From the NCBI RefSeq assembly GCF_048898065.1, contig NZ_JBLWFI010000001.1, positions 1,426,001-1,490,000 on the forward strand: a stretch of 64,000 bases of DNA, read 5' to 3'. The notes under the pieces are model-generated. The model saw nothing but the letters and a program-made list of their open reading frames with translations. It had not been told where the DNA came from and ran no database searches. Made by a program: the position numbers and the translations under genes. Source of the stretch: Tepidibacillus_B infernus. Its GTDB lineage: Bacteria > Bacillota > Bacilli > Tepidibacillales > Tepidibacillaceae. Numbering within the stretch: position 1 is the stretch's first letter; each line of letters begins with the position of its first letter. Of this stretch, positions 30,670-39,966 are shown one piece after another.

Positions 30670-32415
30670 ATGCGAAATGAAGTTGTTTGGAAAGTTGGCG
30701 GCCAACAAGGTGAAGGTATTGACAGTACTGGTGAAATCTTTGCCTTAGCATTGGCACGAAAAGGTTATTTTATTTCATCCAATAAGCATTTTGCTTCTCG
30801 TATTAAAGGTGGTTATACCCACTATCAGATTCGTGTTACCACTGAACCAGCTTATTATCATGGTGATTATACTGATGTATTATTGGCACTTGACCAAGAA
30901 ACAATCGACAATAACCTCGAAGTGATGAGTGAAGGTTCAATTATTCTTCGTGATGGAAAAGAAGAAACTGTCGAGAAAAATAACCATATTACCACCTTTA
31001 TATTACCGCTTACACAAATGGCTGAAGAAATTGGCGGGAAAATCGTTCGTAACATGGTTTCACTTGGTGCATCTGCCGCATTGTTTGGTTTAGACGAAGA
31101 TCTTTTTGATTCATTAATTGAAGACAAATTTAGTAAAAAAGGTGAAGAGATCATCAGCATGAACAAAAACGCGGTTCGTGCAGGCCACAAAAAAGCAAAA
31201 GAATTCATTAAAGCTGGCAAATTATCTGTGATTCAATTAGAAAAACCTGAGCAACAAATAAGTCGTAGCTTAATGATCGGTAATGCTGCAGTTGGATTTG
31301 GTGCTTTAGCAGGTGGATGTCGTTTCCTATCTGCTTATCCTATTACTCCAGCTTCTGAAGTAATGGAATGGTTAAAGAAAGAATTACCACGAGTGGGTGG
31401 GACTGTTGTACAAGCAGAGGATGAAATTGCAGGAATTACCATGGCGATTGGTGCTGCATATTCTGGTGTACGAGCAATGACCTCTACTTCTGGACCAGGT
31501 TTTTCCCTAAAAACAGAGGCACTAGGTTTAGCAGGTATCTCCGAAACCCCACTAGTGATTATGAATACTCAACGCGGGGGTCCTGGAACTGGTCTACCAA
31601 CCAAATATGAACAAGCTGACTTAAATACGATGATCAATGCAGGACACGGAGAGATTCCTCGTATTGTATTAGCGCCTTCGACTGTCGAAGAAGCTTTTTA
31701 TATGACAGCACAAGCCTTTAACTATGCGGAAGAGTATCAATGCCCTGTCATCTTAGCGATGGACTTATATTTATCCCTATTTAATCAAACAGTGAATAAG
31801 TTAGATTTCTCCAAAATTCAAATCAACCGTGGTAAGTTGCTTTCAGATGAAGAAGTCGCTCAAAATGAGGATCGTTATTTCTTGCGTTATGAAGTAACAG
31901 AAGATGGGATTTCAAACCGATCTATTCCTGGTCAAAAAGGTGGTGTTCATACAGCAAACTCCAATGAACATAACCAAACCGGCCATATTGATGAGGATAC
32001 AACAAACCGTGTCAACATGATGAAAAAACGTTTAGGTAAACTCGCAACTCTTACTGATCAAGGGTTTAGTGTAGATGGCACAAAAGATTCAGATCTATTG
32101 ATCATTGGGTTTGGCTCAACATTTGGTGTTCTTCAAGAAGCAAAAAAATCTTTAGAAAAACAAGGGTTAAAAGTAACCCACACCCATATCAAACGCCTTA
32201 CACCATTTGATACATCTTTAACAGACTATATTTTAGCTGCAAAGAAAGTGGTTGTGATTGAAAATAACTATACTGGACAGCTAAAACGTCTAATTCAAAT
32301 GGAATGTAATACAGGTAAAGAATTAGGAAGCATTGTAAAATACGATGGTAATCCATTTACATTAAAAGAAGTTGTTGACCAAATCAATGCAATAATGGCT
32401 AAGGAGGTAAAATAA
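30670..32415 (+). CDS. korA: 2-oxoacid:ferredoxin oxidoreductase, fused gamma-alpha subunit
   Basis: 581 residues. Residues 1-185 form the gamma domain (GGQQGEGIDSTGEIFA; NKHFASRIKGGYTHYQIR). The pyrimidine-binding alpha domain follows (AYPITPASEVMEWL; STSGPGFSLKTEALG) with a C-terminal domain. The fusion is typical of KorA in Bacillota. With KorB it decarboxylates 2-oxoglutarate or another 2-oxoacid to acyl-CoA using ferredoxin; the true substrate is not fixed by sequence. ATG 30670 has GGAAGGAG 8 nt ahead. korB starts after a 1-bp gap. Confidence 0.9.
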   Translation: MRNEVVWKVGGQQGEGIDSTGEIFALALARKGYFISSNKHFASRIKGGYTHYQIRVTTEPAYYHGDYTDVLLALDQETIDNNLEVMSEGSIILRDGKEETVEKNNHITTFILPLTQMAEEIGGKIVRNMVSLGASAALFGLDEDLFDSLIEDKFSKKGEEIISMNKNAVRAGHKKAKEFIKAGKLSVIQLEKPEQQISRSLMIGNAAVGFGALAGGCRFLSAYPITPASEVMEWLKKELPRVGGTVVQAEDEIAGITMAIGAAYSGVRAMTSTSGPGFSLKTEALGLAGISETPLVIMNTQRGGPGTGLPTKYEQADLNTMINAGHGEIPRIVLAPSTVEEAFYMTAQAFNYAEEYQCPVILAMDLYLSLFNQTVNKLDFSKIQINRGKLLSDEEVAQNEDRYFLRYEVTEDGISNRSIPGQKGGVHTANSNEHNQTGHIDEDTTNRVNMMKKRLGKLATLTDQGFSVDGTKDSDLLIIGFGSTFGVLQEAKKSLEKQGLKVTHTHIKRLTPFDTSLTDYILAAKKVVVIENNYTGQLKRLIQMECNTGKELGSIVKYDGNPFTLKEVVDQINAIMAKEVK

Positions 32416-32416
32416 T

Positions 32417-33277
32417 ATGGCTACTATGAAAGATTTTCGTGGAGATCAACCAACATGGTGTCCTGGTTGCGGCCATTTCAGTGTGATGGCAGGCGTTCAA
32501 AAAGCTGCTGTCGACTTAGGCATGGAACCACATGATATTGCAATCATTAGTGGTATTGGTTGCTCTGGTAAAATTTCAGAATATACCCGTGCATACGGAT
32601 TCCATACCCTACATGGTCGTTCCTTACCCATTGCTCAAGGTGCTGCCATTGGAAATAAAGATGTAAAAGTGATCGCAGCAGGTGGAGATGGTGATGGTTA
32701 CGGAATTGGTGTTGGCCATTTCGTTCATGCTGTACGCCGTAATGTGAACATGACATATATCGTCATGGATAACAATATTTATGGTTTAACAAAAGGTCAA
32801 ACAAGTCCAACTTCTGCCCAAGGCTTTAAAACAAAATCTTCTCCAAAGGGAAGTGTTGAAAGCCCTGTTCATCCATTAGAAACAGCATTAGTGAATGGTG
32901 TTACCTTCTTGGCTCAAGGCTTCTCTGGGGATATTAAAGGCCTAAATGAAATCATGAAGGCAGCTTTACAACATAAAGGCTTTGCATTAGTTAACGTATA
33001 TAGTCCATGTGTAACCTTTAATAAGGTGAACACTTATGATTATTACAAAGAAAACTTGGTGGATGTTTCTTCATTTGAAAACTATGATCCAACTGACCGT
33101 ATGCAAGCCATTCAAAAAGTTCGTGAAACAAACGGCTTAATAACAGGAATCCTCTTTAAAGAAGATCGTCCAACATTCCAAGAATTAACACCAGATTTCC
33201 CAGAAATCGCAATAACAAAACAAGATCTAAGTCTTGACGTTTCCATATTAGAAGAAATTGAAAAACAATTTGCGTAA
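32417..33277 (+). CDS. korB: 2-oxoacid:ferredoxin oxidoreductase, beta subunit
   Basis: 286 residues. Thiamine-diphosphate-binding beta subunit: WCPGCGHF near residue 14 and SGIGCSGK near 46 supply Cys residues for a 4Fe-4S cluster, and GDGDGYGIGVGHF followed by MDNNIYGLTKGQ is the ThDP-Mg motif. The two-subunit enzyme without delta or ferredoxin subunits is the usual KorAB form; electron partners lie elsewhere. AAGGAGG at the end of korA precedes the start, so the genes are translationally linked. Confidence 0.92.
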   Translation: MATMKDFRGDQPTWCPGCGHFSVMAGVQKAAVDLGMEPHDIAIISGIGCSGKISEYTRAYGFHTLHGRSLPIAQGAAIGNKDVKVIAAGGDGDGYGIGVGHFVHAVRRNVNMTYIVMDNNIYGLTKGQTSPTSAQGFKTKSSPKGSVESPVHPLETALVNGVTFLAQGFSGDIKGLNEIMKAALQHKGFALVNVYSPCVTFNKVNTYDYYKENLVDVSSFENYDPTDRMQAIQKVRETNGLITGILFKEDRPTFQELTPDFPEIAITKQDLSLDVSILEEIEKQFA

Positions 33278-33324
33278 AAAATATATATAATTAGAAGAGT
33301 GTTATTACTTTCTTTTTCGTTTAA

Positions 33325-33351
33325 GGGCTAGAAAAAATCCTAGCCCTTTAT
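33325..33351 (+). terminator. Terminator of korAB
   Basis: GGGCTAG-8-CTAGCCC followed by a T-rich run. Confidence 0.9.
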
Positions 33352-33425
33352 TTTTATGTTATTCATATTTCCTTTTTTCTAGCATACATTATTATTTAAA
33401 ATAGGATTTAGGGAGGCTAACCAAA

Positions 33426-33983
33426 ATGAAACTTCTTACCCTTTATGGGAGCTCACGAAAAAATGGAAATTCAGAATCCTTGACCAAAGTATTATTACAA
33501 GAATTAAATAAAGAAGATTACCATGAGATTTATCTAATGGATTATCATATTAAACCAATCGTAGATAAAAGACATTCAGAAGAACGCTTTCAACCTGTAG
33601 AAGATGATTATGAAGAGATTGCTCAAAAAATGCTAGGTCATCAGGCTGTACTCTTTGTTACCCCATTATATTGGTATGGAATGTCTGGACATTTAAAAAA
33701 CTTTATTGATCGGTGGACTGAAAGTTTACGTAGTAAGGAATATGATTTTAAAGAAATCATGAAAGGAAAGAAAATGTATGTGTTGATCGTAGGTGGACCA
33801 GCTTCCCCTCTAACTGGGTTACCTCTTGTTCAACAATTTCAATTGATTGCACAATTTTTACAAATGGAGTTTGCTGGTTACGTGATCGGAAAAGGAGTCA
33901 AGCCAAAAGAGGTTTTGGAAGATGAGGACTCAATATTAGCCGCAAAACAATTAGGGAAAAAAATAAAGAAGGATTTGGAGTAG
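33426..33983 (+). CDS. NADPH-dependent FMN reductase (flavodoxin-like)
   Basis: 185 residues. GSSRKNGNSESL near the N-terminus is the FMN phosphate loop and TPLYWYGMSGHLKNFIDR (near residue 80) the isoalloxazine-contact loop of the NADPH-dependent FMN reductase family. It probably reduces flavins or quinones; the substrate is unknown. AGGGAGG lies 9 nt before the ATG. It stands alone between two terminators. Confidence 0.82.
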   Translation: MKLLTLYGSSRKNGNSESLTKVLLQELNKEDYHEIYLMDYHIKPIVDKRHSEERFQPVEDDYEEIAQKMLGHQAVLFVTPLYWYGMSGHLKNFIDRWTESLRSKEYDFKEIMKGKKMYVLIVGGPASPLTGLPLVQQFQLIAQFLQMEFAGYVIGKGVKPKEVLEDEDSILAAKQLGKKIKKDLE

Positions 33984-33992
33984 GAACATGAA

Positions 33993-34025
33993 AGAGTGCT
34001 CATTCAATTGGGAATAGAGCACTCT
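33993..34025 (+). terminator. Terminator of the FMN reductase gene
   Basis: AGAGTGCTC / GAGCACTCT stem, then a T-rich tract. The next 250 bp up to the FAD gene is AT-rich without clear features. Confidence 0.85.
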
Positions 34026-34282
34026 ATTTTAATATTTTTTAATAATGTCATAGAGAACCTTGAATCCGATGAACTTGTAGGATTGATGTTTTAGCTTTTC
34101 ACTTAGAACTTTATCCCCCCCTTAGTTCGACAATTTGTCCAAATTAACAAAAATATGATATAGAAACAATGTACACATCAATTAAAATACGAACATTAAA
34201 TAAATATTAAAAAATATTGTTTGTATTTTAGCTATTCTATGTTATCATTATGAATGGAAATTCAGGAATGAGGGTGATAAAG

Positions 34283-35833
34283 ATGAACACACAAAATTAT
34301 TATGATGTAATCCTTGTTGGTGCTGGACCAGCTGGAATTTCTGCAAGCTATGAATTAACCAAGTTAAATCCAGAATTAAAAGTGATTCTCATAGACAAAG
34401 GACAAGATATCTATCATCGTTCATGTCCTATTCATAAAGGAATTTTAACGGAATGCCCGACAACTAAAAGATTTGAATATCAAAGCTGTTACCCAACCTG
34501 TGCCCTTACAGGAGGATGGGGTGGCTCAGGTGCATTTTCCGATGGAAAGTTTAACATCACCACGGATTTTGGTGGCTGGATGGGAGATTATATTCCTTCC
34601 GCTGAGTTACTAGATCTGATTGAATATGTGGATCAAATCAATCTTTCTTTTGGTGCTACGGAAGAAACACATGGTAGTTTGCAAGTTTCGGAAACGATAA
34701 AAGCATTGGAACATGAAATTGATGAATTAGAAATATTAATCGACGAAGATACAACGTTAGAACAAAAAAAACAATTAAAAGCAAAGAAAAAAGAACTTTA
34801 TTCTTTAAAAAAAATTCATGAAATTGAACAAAGGGCCACATCAGTGGGTATGAAACTATTAAAAGCAAAAGTCCGCCACTTGGGGACCGAAGAAAATTTA
34901 AAGATCTTAACTCGAATCTATGAATATTTAAAAGATCGATTAGAGATTCGACATCGTACAAAAGTAAAAGAAATCATCGTTGAAAATCAACAGATGAAAG
35001 GTATAGTTTTAGAAAACGATGAAATTCTTTTTTCCGATCACGTCTTTATTGCTCCAGGAAGAGATGGAAGTGAATGGTTAGCCAATCTTTTGAAAGAACA
35101 AGGTCTTACTCTAACCAATAACCAAGTAGACATTGGTGTTCGAGTGGAAGTGCCTAATACGGTGATGACAGATATCAATGAACATCTGTATGAAGCAAAA
35201 CTCATTTATAACACCCCTACTTTTAATAATACTGTCCGAACCTTTTGTTCAAACCCTTCAGGTCGTGTAGTGATTGAAAATCATAGTGGTGTGATGACTG
35301 TAAATGGCCATGCTTTTAAAGAAGATTACGAAAAGCAATTTAATACTAATTTAGCCTTGCTTGTTTCCCATCATTTTACAGAGCCATTCAACGAACCGAT
35401 TCAATATGCCAAATATATTTCTCGTTTGGCCAATATGTTAAGTAATGGGAATGTGATTGTTCAGCGTTTCGGCGATCTTAAGAAAGGCAGACGCTCAACA
35501 GAAAAACGAATGAAAAAAGGATTTATTGAACCAACCTTAAAAACAGCCATTCCAGGTGATTTAGCACTGGTTCTTCCCCATCGCACGGTAACGAGTCTCA
35601 TTGAAATGATTGAAGCATTAGATAAAGTTTCACCTGGTTTTGCAAGTGAGCATACACTTTTATATGGAGTTGAAGCAAAATTTTATTCAGCTCGACCAAA
35701 GCTAAAGAATACATTTGAAACAGAAATTAAAGGCTTGTATGTCGGTGGCGACGGAGCAGGTGTTACAAGAGGCCTTGCCCAAGCAAGCGCTTGTGGTGTC
35801 GTTGTGGCAAGGGATATATTAAAACAAAAATAA
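34283..35833 (+). CDS. FAD-dependent dehydrogenase (COG2509 type) with coiled-coil insertion
   Basis: 516 residues. Rossmann motif VGAGPAG (12-18), GGWGGSGAFSDGK (78-89) and C-terminal GLYVGGDGAGVTRGLAQA, the FAD clamp of this uncharacterised family. Cys-rich spots RSCPIHKGILTECP and YQSCYPTC lie at 47-73. Residues 136-184 form a Lys/Glu-rich helical insert that looks like a coiled coil and interrupts the usual family sequence. ATG 34283 follows GAGGGTGAT; upstream in-frame ATGs have no better site. The reaction is unknown. Confidence 0.78.
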   Translation: MNTQNYYDVILVGAGPAGISASYELTKLNPELKVILIDKGQDIYHRSCPIHKGILTECPTTKRFEYQSCYPTCALTGGWGGSGAFSDGKFNITTDFGGWMGDYIPSAELLDLIEYVDQINLSFGATEETHGSLQVSETIKALEHEIDELEILIDEDTTLEQKKQLKAKKKELYSLKKIHEIEQRATSVGMKLLKAKVRHLGTEENLKILTRIYEYLKDRLEIRHRTKVKEIIVENQQMKGIVLENDEILFSDHVFIAPGRDGSEWLANLLKEQGLTLTNNQVDIGVRVEVPNTVMTDINEHLYEAKLIYNTPTFNNTVRTFCSNPSGRVVIENHSGVMTVNGHAFKEDYEKQFNTNLALLVSHHFTEPFNEPIQYAKYISRLANMLSNGNVIVQRFGDLKKGRRSTEKRMKKGFIEPTLKTAIPGDLALVLPHRTVTSLIEMIEALDKVSPGFASEHTLLYGVEAKFYSARPKLKNTFETEIKGLYVGGDGAGVTRGLAQASACGVVVARDILKQK

Positions 35834-35848
35834 GCATCGTTCGTTAAG

Positions 35849-35876
35849 TCCACTTCTCTTTTGAAGTGGATTTTCT
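35849..35876 (+). terminator. Terminator of the FAD dehydrogenase gene
   Basis: TCCACTTC-6-GAAGTGGA then TTTTCTCT. Confidence 0.88.
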
Positions 35877-36086
35877 CTGTTGACAGAACACCCGTTAAGC
35901 TGTATAATTTTCGCATACGAACATATATTCCCAATCGGTTTTACTTCCATTTTATCATCTTCTAAGGTACAATATAGTTATATAGCTAATTTTTTGATCG
36001 ATTTTTGTTAAGAGTTGTACAAGCTTATTCAGTTACATTTTTGAAAAATACATGTTCGTAATAATCTTAAGATGGGGTGTTTACGA

Positions 36087-36695
36087 ATGAACGAAGAAAT
36101 TTTATTTCAAATCCTTAACGAATTAAAAGAAGTTAAGCAATCCATGGCCACTAAAGAAGAACTTGAATCTTTCAAACAAGCTACTAAGGTTGAATTTGAA
36201 TCTTTCAGACTAACTACGAAAGACGAACTAAATGCAATCCGTCAATCTATGGCTACCAAAGACGAACTTGATTCCATCAGACAATCCATGGCCACTAAAG
36301 ACGAACTTGATTCCATCAGACAATCCATGGCCACTAAAGACGAACTTGATTCCATCAGACAATCTATGGCCACTAAAGACGAACTTGATTCCATCAGACA
36401 ATCTATGGCCACTAAAGACGAACTTGAGTCCATCAGACAATCCATGGCTACCAAAGACGAACTTGAGTCCATCAGACAATCTATGGCTACAAAGAAAGAT
36501 CTTGAGAAAATGGCGACAAAAGAAGACTTTGATGCACTAAAACTTGCTATTTTAGAGCTATCCGCAAACGTTAATCATATCATGGAAAATATGACTACAA
36601 AAGAAGATCTTAAATACCTTGAAGCTAAACTAATTGAACATGATAAACAAATTTATAAATTTAAAGACTTTGTTTCATTACTTACTGCAAAATAA
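36087..36695 (+). CDS. Coiled-coil protein built of 13-residue repeats
   Basis: 202 residues, no signal peptide, no Cys. The unit SMATKDELDSIRQ (13 residues) recurs six times almost unchanged, flanked by decayed versions at both ends (SMATKEELESFKQ; MATKEDFDALK; MTTKEDLKYLE). The hydrophobic spacing suggests a long alpha-helical or left-handed coiled-coil rod, with a C-terminal cap (KLIEHDKQIYKFKDFVSLL). ATG 36087 has GGGGTG 7 nt upstream. Short helical-repeat proteins of this kind occur in Bacillota; function unknown. The copy number is set by the DNA minisatellite. Confidence 0.75.
   Translation: MNEEILFQILNELKEVKQSMATKEELESFKQATKVEFESFRLTTKDELNAIRQSMATKDELDSIRQSMATKDELDSIRQSMATKDELDSIRQSMATKDELDSIRQSMATKDELESIRQSMATKDELESIRQSMATKKDLEKMATKEDFDALKLAILELSANVNHIMENMTTKEDLKYLEAKLIEHDKQIYKFKDFVSLLTAK
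36243..36476 (+). repeat. In-frame 39-bp minisatellite, six full copies
   Basis: Copies start at 36243, 36282, 36321, 36360, 36399 and 36438; a diverging seventh starts at 36477. Differences are single bases (CTATGG/CCATGG, GATTCC/GAGTCC). Period 39 equals 13 codons, so gain or loss of copies keeps the frame. Confidence 0.95.
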
Positions 36696-36730
36696 CCTAA
36701 ATAAACTAAAAACTATATTTTCTTGTATAC

Positions 36731-36758
36731 TTGACTTTTTATTTTCAATCGTTATAAT
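36731..36758 (+). promoter_or_regulatory. Sigma-A promoter of proS
   Basis: TTGACT (36731-36736), 16 nt, TATAAT (36753-36758). Confidence 0.75.
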
Positions 36759-36765
36759 AAAATAA

Positions 36766-37016
36766 CAATTAACCTAATAAATGCAATTCGATGAAGGAAC
36801 TAGTATGTTTGTTTCGATTGCTATAGAGAGAAGAACCTTGGCTGCAAGTTCTTCCAATCTACAAACAGAACCCATTCCCGAGAAATCTGTGAGGAACTGA
36901 TCGTTCCCCTTACGTTACAAGGGTTGAGTGAACACATATGATTTTTTCTATGTGTTAATAAAGGTGGTACCACGGAGTCTTTCGTCCTTTAGGATGAAAT
37001 GGCTCCTTATTTTTTA
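36766..37016 (+). promoter_or_regulatory. T-box leader of proS (proline specifier)
   Basis: Stem I with an AGAGAG-type motif near 36827 and a specifier loop reading GAA-CCC-A (CCC at 36871-36873, a Pro codon). The T-box AAGGTGGTACCACGG lies at 36961-36975, followed by a terminator (GGAG...GGCTCC, 36974-37006, then TTTTTT). Uncharged tRNA-Pro would favour the antiterminator and proS expression. Confidence 0.9.
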
Positions 37017-37039
37017 CCATTAAAAAAGGAGCGTTAGAA

Positions 37040-38482
37040 ATGGAAGACAAAAAGTTTGTTAAAGAAATCCAGAGTAAAGAAGAAGATTATTCCCGCTGGT
37101 ATTTAGATATTGTGAAAAAGGCAGATTTAATGGATTACGGTCCTGTCAAAGGAACAATGGTAATTAAACCATATGGTTATGCCATTTGGGAAAATATGCA
37201 AAAGGAACTTGACTCTAGAATTAAAGAAACTGGACATGATAATGCCTATTTCCCACTCTTAATCCCTGAATCCTATTTACAAAAAGAAATGAGTCACGTT
37301 GAAGGTTTTGCACCGGAAGTTGCATGGGTTACTCAAGGCGGAAATGAGCCTTTAGAGGAACGCCTTGTGGTTCGTCCAACCTCTGAAACCATTATCTGCT
37401 CGATGATGAGCCAATGGATTCAATCTTATCGTGATCTACCTATGAAATTAAACCAATGGGCTAATGTGATGCGCTGGGAGAAAAGTACGAAACCATTTTT
37501 ACGTACATCTGAATTCTTATGGCAAGAAGGTCATACTGCTCATTCTACAAATGAAGAAGCAGAAGAAGAAGCGTTAACAATGTTAGAAGTATATCGATCT
37601 TTTGTTGAAGAAGTCCTTGCTATGCCTGTTATCGTTGGTAAGAAAACTGAAAATGAAAAGTTTGCTGGTGCTGATCATACTTATAGTATTGAGGCTTTAA
37701 TGAGTGACGGTAAAGCATTACAAGCTGGTACTTCACATAATTTAGGCCAAAATTTCTCTAAAGTATTTGAGATTCAATTTTCCGACCAAAACAATACGTT
37801 ACAATATGTTTACCAAACCTCATGGGGATCTTCGACTCGAATGATCGGTGGCCTGATTATGACCCATAGTGATGACCGTGGTCTTGCTTTACCTCCTCGT
37901 GTCGCACCTTTTCAAGTGGTTATCGTACCAATCCTTCGTGGTGATAAAGAGGGAGTAAAAATAAAAGCTCAAGAAATAGCCCAACAATTAAAACAACAAG
38001 GTGTACGCGTAAAAGTAGACGACCGTGAAGAATATACACCTGGATGGAAATTCAATGAGTATGAAATGCGTGGCGTACCAATCCGAATCGAACTAGGCCC
38101 TAAAGATATGGAGAAAGGACAATTTGTTTTAGCAAGAAGGGACACTGGTGAAAAAGAGTTTCTTCCTCTTGCTAATATTGTTGAAACGATTAAAATTAAG
38201 TTAGATCAAATTCAAGAAGATATGTTTAATAAAGCAAAAGCATTTATGGAAACTCATACTTTTGAAGTAAATAGCATTGAGGAAATGAAAGAACAATTGC
38301 TAAAAGAAAAAGGCTTTATGCAAAGCTGGTGGTGTGAGGATATCGCTTGTTTAGATAAAATAAAAGAAGAAACCGGAGCAACGGCTCGTAATATCCCATT
38401 TAAACAAAGAGAAGGTAGCGGAAAATGTGTGTGCTGTGGAAAAGAAAGTACCACTACTGTTATGTTTGCCCGTGCTTATTAA
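37040..38482 (+). CDS. proS: Prolyl-tRNA synthetase, archaeal/eukaryotic-like type
   Basis: 480 residues, the short class II form without the bacterial editing insertion. Class II motifs include FLRTSEFLWQEGHTAH (motif 2) and SWGSSTRMIGGLIMTHSDDRG (split: TSWGSS, MIGGLIMTHSDD; motif 3). The C-terminal zinc-binding-type domain holds CEDIACLDK and GKCVCCGKE, and the protein ends in Tyr, as is usual for this form. It is controlled by the upstream T-box. AAGGAG lies 7 nt before the ATG. A second, bacterial-type ProRS may exist elsewhere, as in some Bacillus. Confidence 0.93.
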   Translation: MEDKKFVKEIQSKEEDYSRWYLDIVKKADLMDYGPVKGTMVIKPYGYAIWENMQKELDSRIKETGHDNAYFPLLIPESYLQKEMSHVEGFAPEVAWVTQGGNEPLEERLVVRPTSETIICSMMSQWIQSYRDLPMKLNQWANVMRWEKSTKPFLRTSEFLWQEGHTAHSTNEEAEEEALTMLEVYRSFVEEVLAMPVIVGKKTENEKFAGADHTYSIEALMSDGKALQAGTSHNLGQNFSKVFEIQFSDQNNTLQYVYQTSWGSSTRMIGGLIMTHSDDRGLALPPRVAPFQVVIVPILRGDKEGVKIKAQEIAQQLKQQGVRVKVDDREEYTPGWKFNEYEMRGVPIRIELGPKDMEKGQFVLARRDTGEKEFLPLANIVETIKIKLDQIQEDMFNKAKAFMETHTFEVNSIEEMKEQLLKEKGFMQSWWCEDIACLDKIKEETGATARNIPFKQREGSGKCVCCGKESTTTVMFARAY

Positions 38483-38490
38483 CATGAAAA

Positions 38491-38523
38491 GAACCTGACA
38501 AACGAATTGTCAGGTTCTTGTTT
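38491..38523 (+). terminator. Terminator of proS
   Basis: Ten-bp perfect stem GAACCTGACA / TGTCAGGTTC followed by TTGTTTTT. Confidence 0.92.
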
Positions 38524-38620
38524 TTATATAGGATTTTCATCTATTTTAAAGAATATTTTTCTAGTATCTTTGAAAAAATAGTATCGTGCTTCAACTAAGA
38601 ATGAAGGATGTGTTTTAAAC

Positions 38621-39874
38621 TTGTCCTCCCAAAAACCAACTGGAATGACCGTTTTAGCCATTGGGTCCATTCCTCTTATTATGACTTTAGGCAATTCTAT
38701 GTTAATTCCCATATTACCGAAAATGAAATCAGAATTGGACTTATCCCAATTTCAAGTCAGCTTGACAATTACCGTTTTTTCTATAGCGGCAGCGATTACA
38801 ATACCCATCTTAGGTTATCTATCTGACCGACTTTCTAGAAAAACAATTATCTTACCGGCTTTATTTCTTTATGGATTGGGTGGATTTTTAGCTGGAGCTG
38901 CGGCAGCTTGGTTTACTAAGCCATTTTTTTGGATAGTAATGGGACGCGCTTTACAAGGCATTGGTGCAGCTGGAACGGCTCCAATTGCCATGGCATTAAC
39001 AGGTGATTTGTTTAAAGGTGGGGCACAGAGCAAAGTACTTGGCCTTGTAGAAGCTTCCAATGGATTTGGAAAGGTTCTATCCCCTATTGTCGGTTCCTTA
39101 TTAGCTTTAATTTCCTGGTATGCCGTTTTTTGGGCTTTCCCGGCATTTTGCTCTGTTTCTATTCTATTAACCTGGATTTTCATTAGAGAAAATCCCAAAA
39201 AACAACCTCCTCCTCCTTTAGGACAGTATGTAAAAGGATTATTTTCTGTCTTTAAACATGAAGGAAGATGGCTATTTGTTACCTACCTAGCAGGTGCTAC
39301 AGGTCTTTTCACATTGTTTGGAATCCTTTTTTATTTATCGAACACTTTGGAAAAAAAATATCATATTGATGGGGTTATTAAAGGTCTCATTCTTGCTATC
39401 CCCTTATTATTTATGATGACGACAGCATATATCACAGGTAGCAAAATTAAGAAAAAATTTTATCTGATGAAATCTTTAATTGTTATCGGATTAATTTTAA
39501 TGACGATTTCTTTTGCTACGCTTATCTTTTTCACAAAACTCATCCCTTTTATTGCTGTATTAGTGATCAGCAGCGTTGGTACCGGAATGGTTCTCCCCTG
39601 TTTAAATAGCTTTATTACAGGTTCTGTGGAAAAAACAAGAAGAGGGTTCGTTACCTCTTTATATGGATCAGTTCGCTTCTTAGGAGTTGCTTTTGGCCCT
39701 CCAGTTTTTGGTTGGTTGATGGAATGGTCAAGAACAGGGATGTTTTTAAGTACAGCAGGTTTAACATTCATCGTTGCTATTTTATCTTTGGCCATGATTC
39801 ATGTAAAACCACAATCCCCTTCATCAGAAGAGATTGAAAGCTTGTTTCAAAAATTAAAAATTCATTTTGAATAA
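38621..39874 (+). CDS. Major facilitator superfamily transporter (drug-efflux type)
   Basis: About 417 residues, 12 predicted membrane segments. The MFS loop 2-3 motif reads GYLSDRLSRKTI, and motif C-like PIVGSLLALISW follows in helix 5, which suggests an H+-coupled exporter. The start is uncertain: TTG 38621 (with a distant AAGGATG) or ATG 38645. It is monocistronic after proS. The substrate cannot be predicted. Confidence 0.8.
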   Translation: MSSQKPTGMTVLAIGSIPLIMTLGNSMLIPILPKMKSELDLSQFQVSLTITVFSIAAAITIPILGYLSDRLSRKTIILPALFLYGLGGFLAGAAAAWFTKPFFWIVMGRALQGIGAAGTAPIAMALTGDLFKGGAQSKVLGLVEASNGFGKVLSPIVGSLLALISWYAVFWAFPAFCSVSILLTWIFIRENPKKQPPPPLGQYVKGLFSVFKHEGRWLFVTYLAGATGLFTLFGILFYLSNTLEKKYHIDGVIKGLILAIPLLFMMTTAYITGSKIKKKFYLMKSLIVIGLILMTISFATLIFFTKLIPFIAVLVISSVGTGMVLPCLNSFITGSVEKTRRGFVTSLYGSVRFLGVAFGPPVFGWLMEWSRTGMFLSTAGLTFIVAILSLAMIHVKPQSPSSEEIESLFQKLKIHFE

Positions 39875-39902
39875 AAAATAAGGTAAGAAATACACTACCA
39901 AA

Positions 39903-39930
39903 AGTCGCTGCTTATGGAATATACAAACTC
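39903..39930. repeat. Solo right end of family A repeat
   Basis: GTCGCTGCTTATGGAATATA then CAAACTCC. It matches the right end of the long copies (GTCGCAGCTTATGGAATATA); the left arm is absent. Confidence 0.65.
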
Positions 39931-39966
39931 CCAATAAACTTGCAATAGAAAAAGGAGGAAAATATT

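Noticed and set aside
36243..36505. Regularly spaced repeats resembling a CRISPR array
   Set aside because: The units are head-to-tail with no unique spacers, have a 39-bp period (13 codons) and lie inside an open reading frame with a ribosome site.
36228..36540. Opposite-strand and shifted-frame open frames across the minisatellite
   Set aside because: They exist only because a 39-bp repeat without stops is open in several frames; none has a ribosome site.
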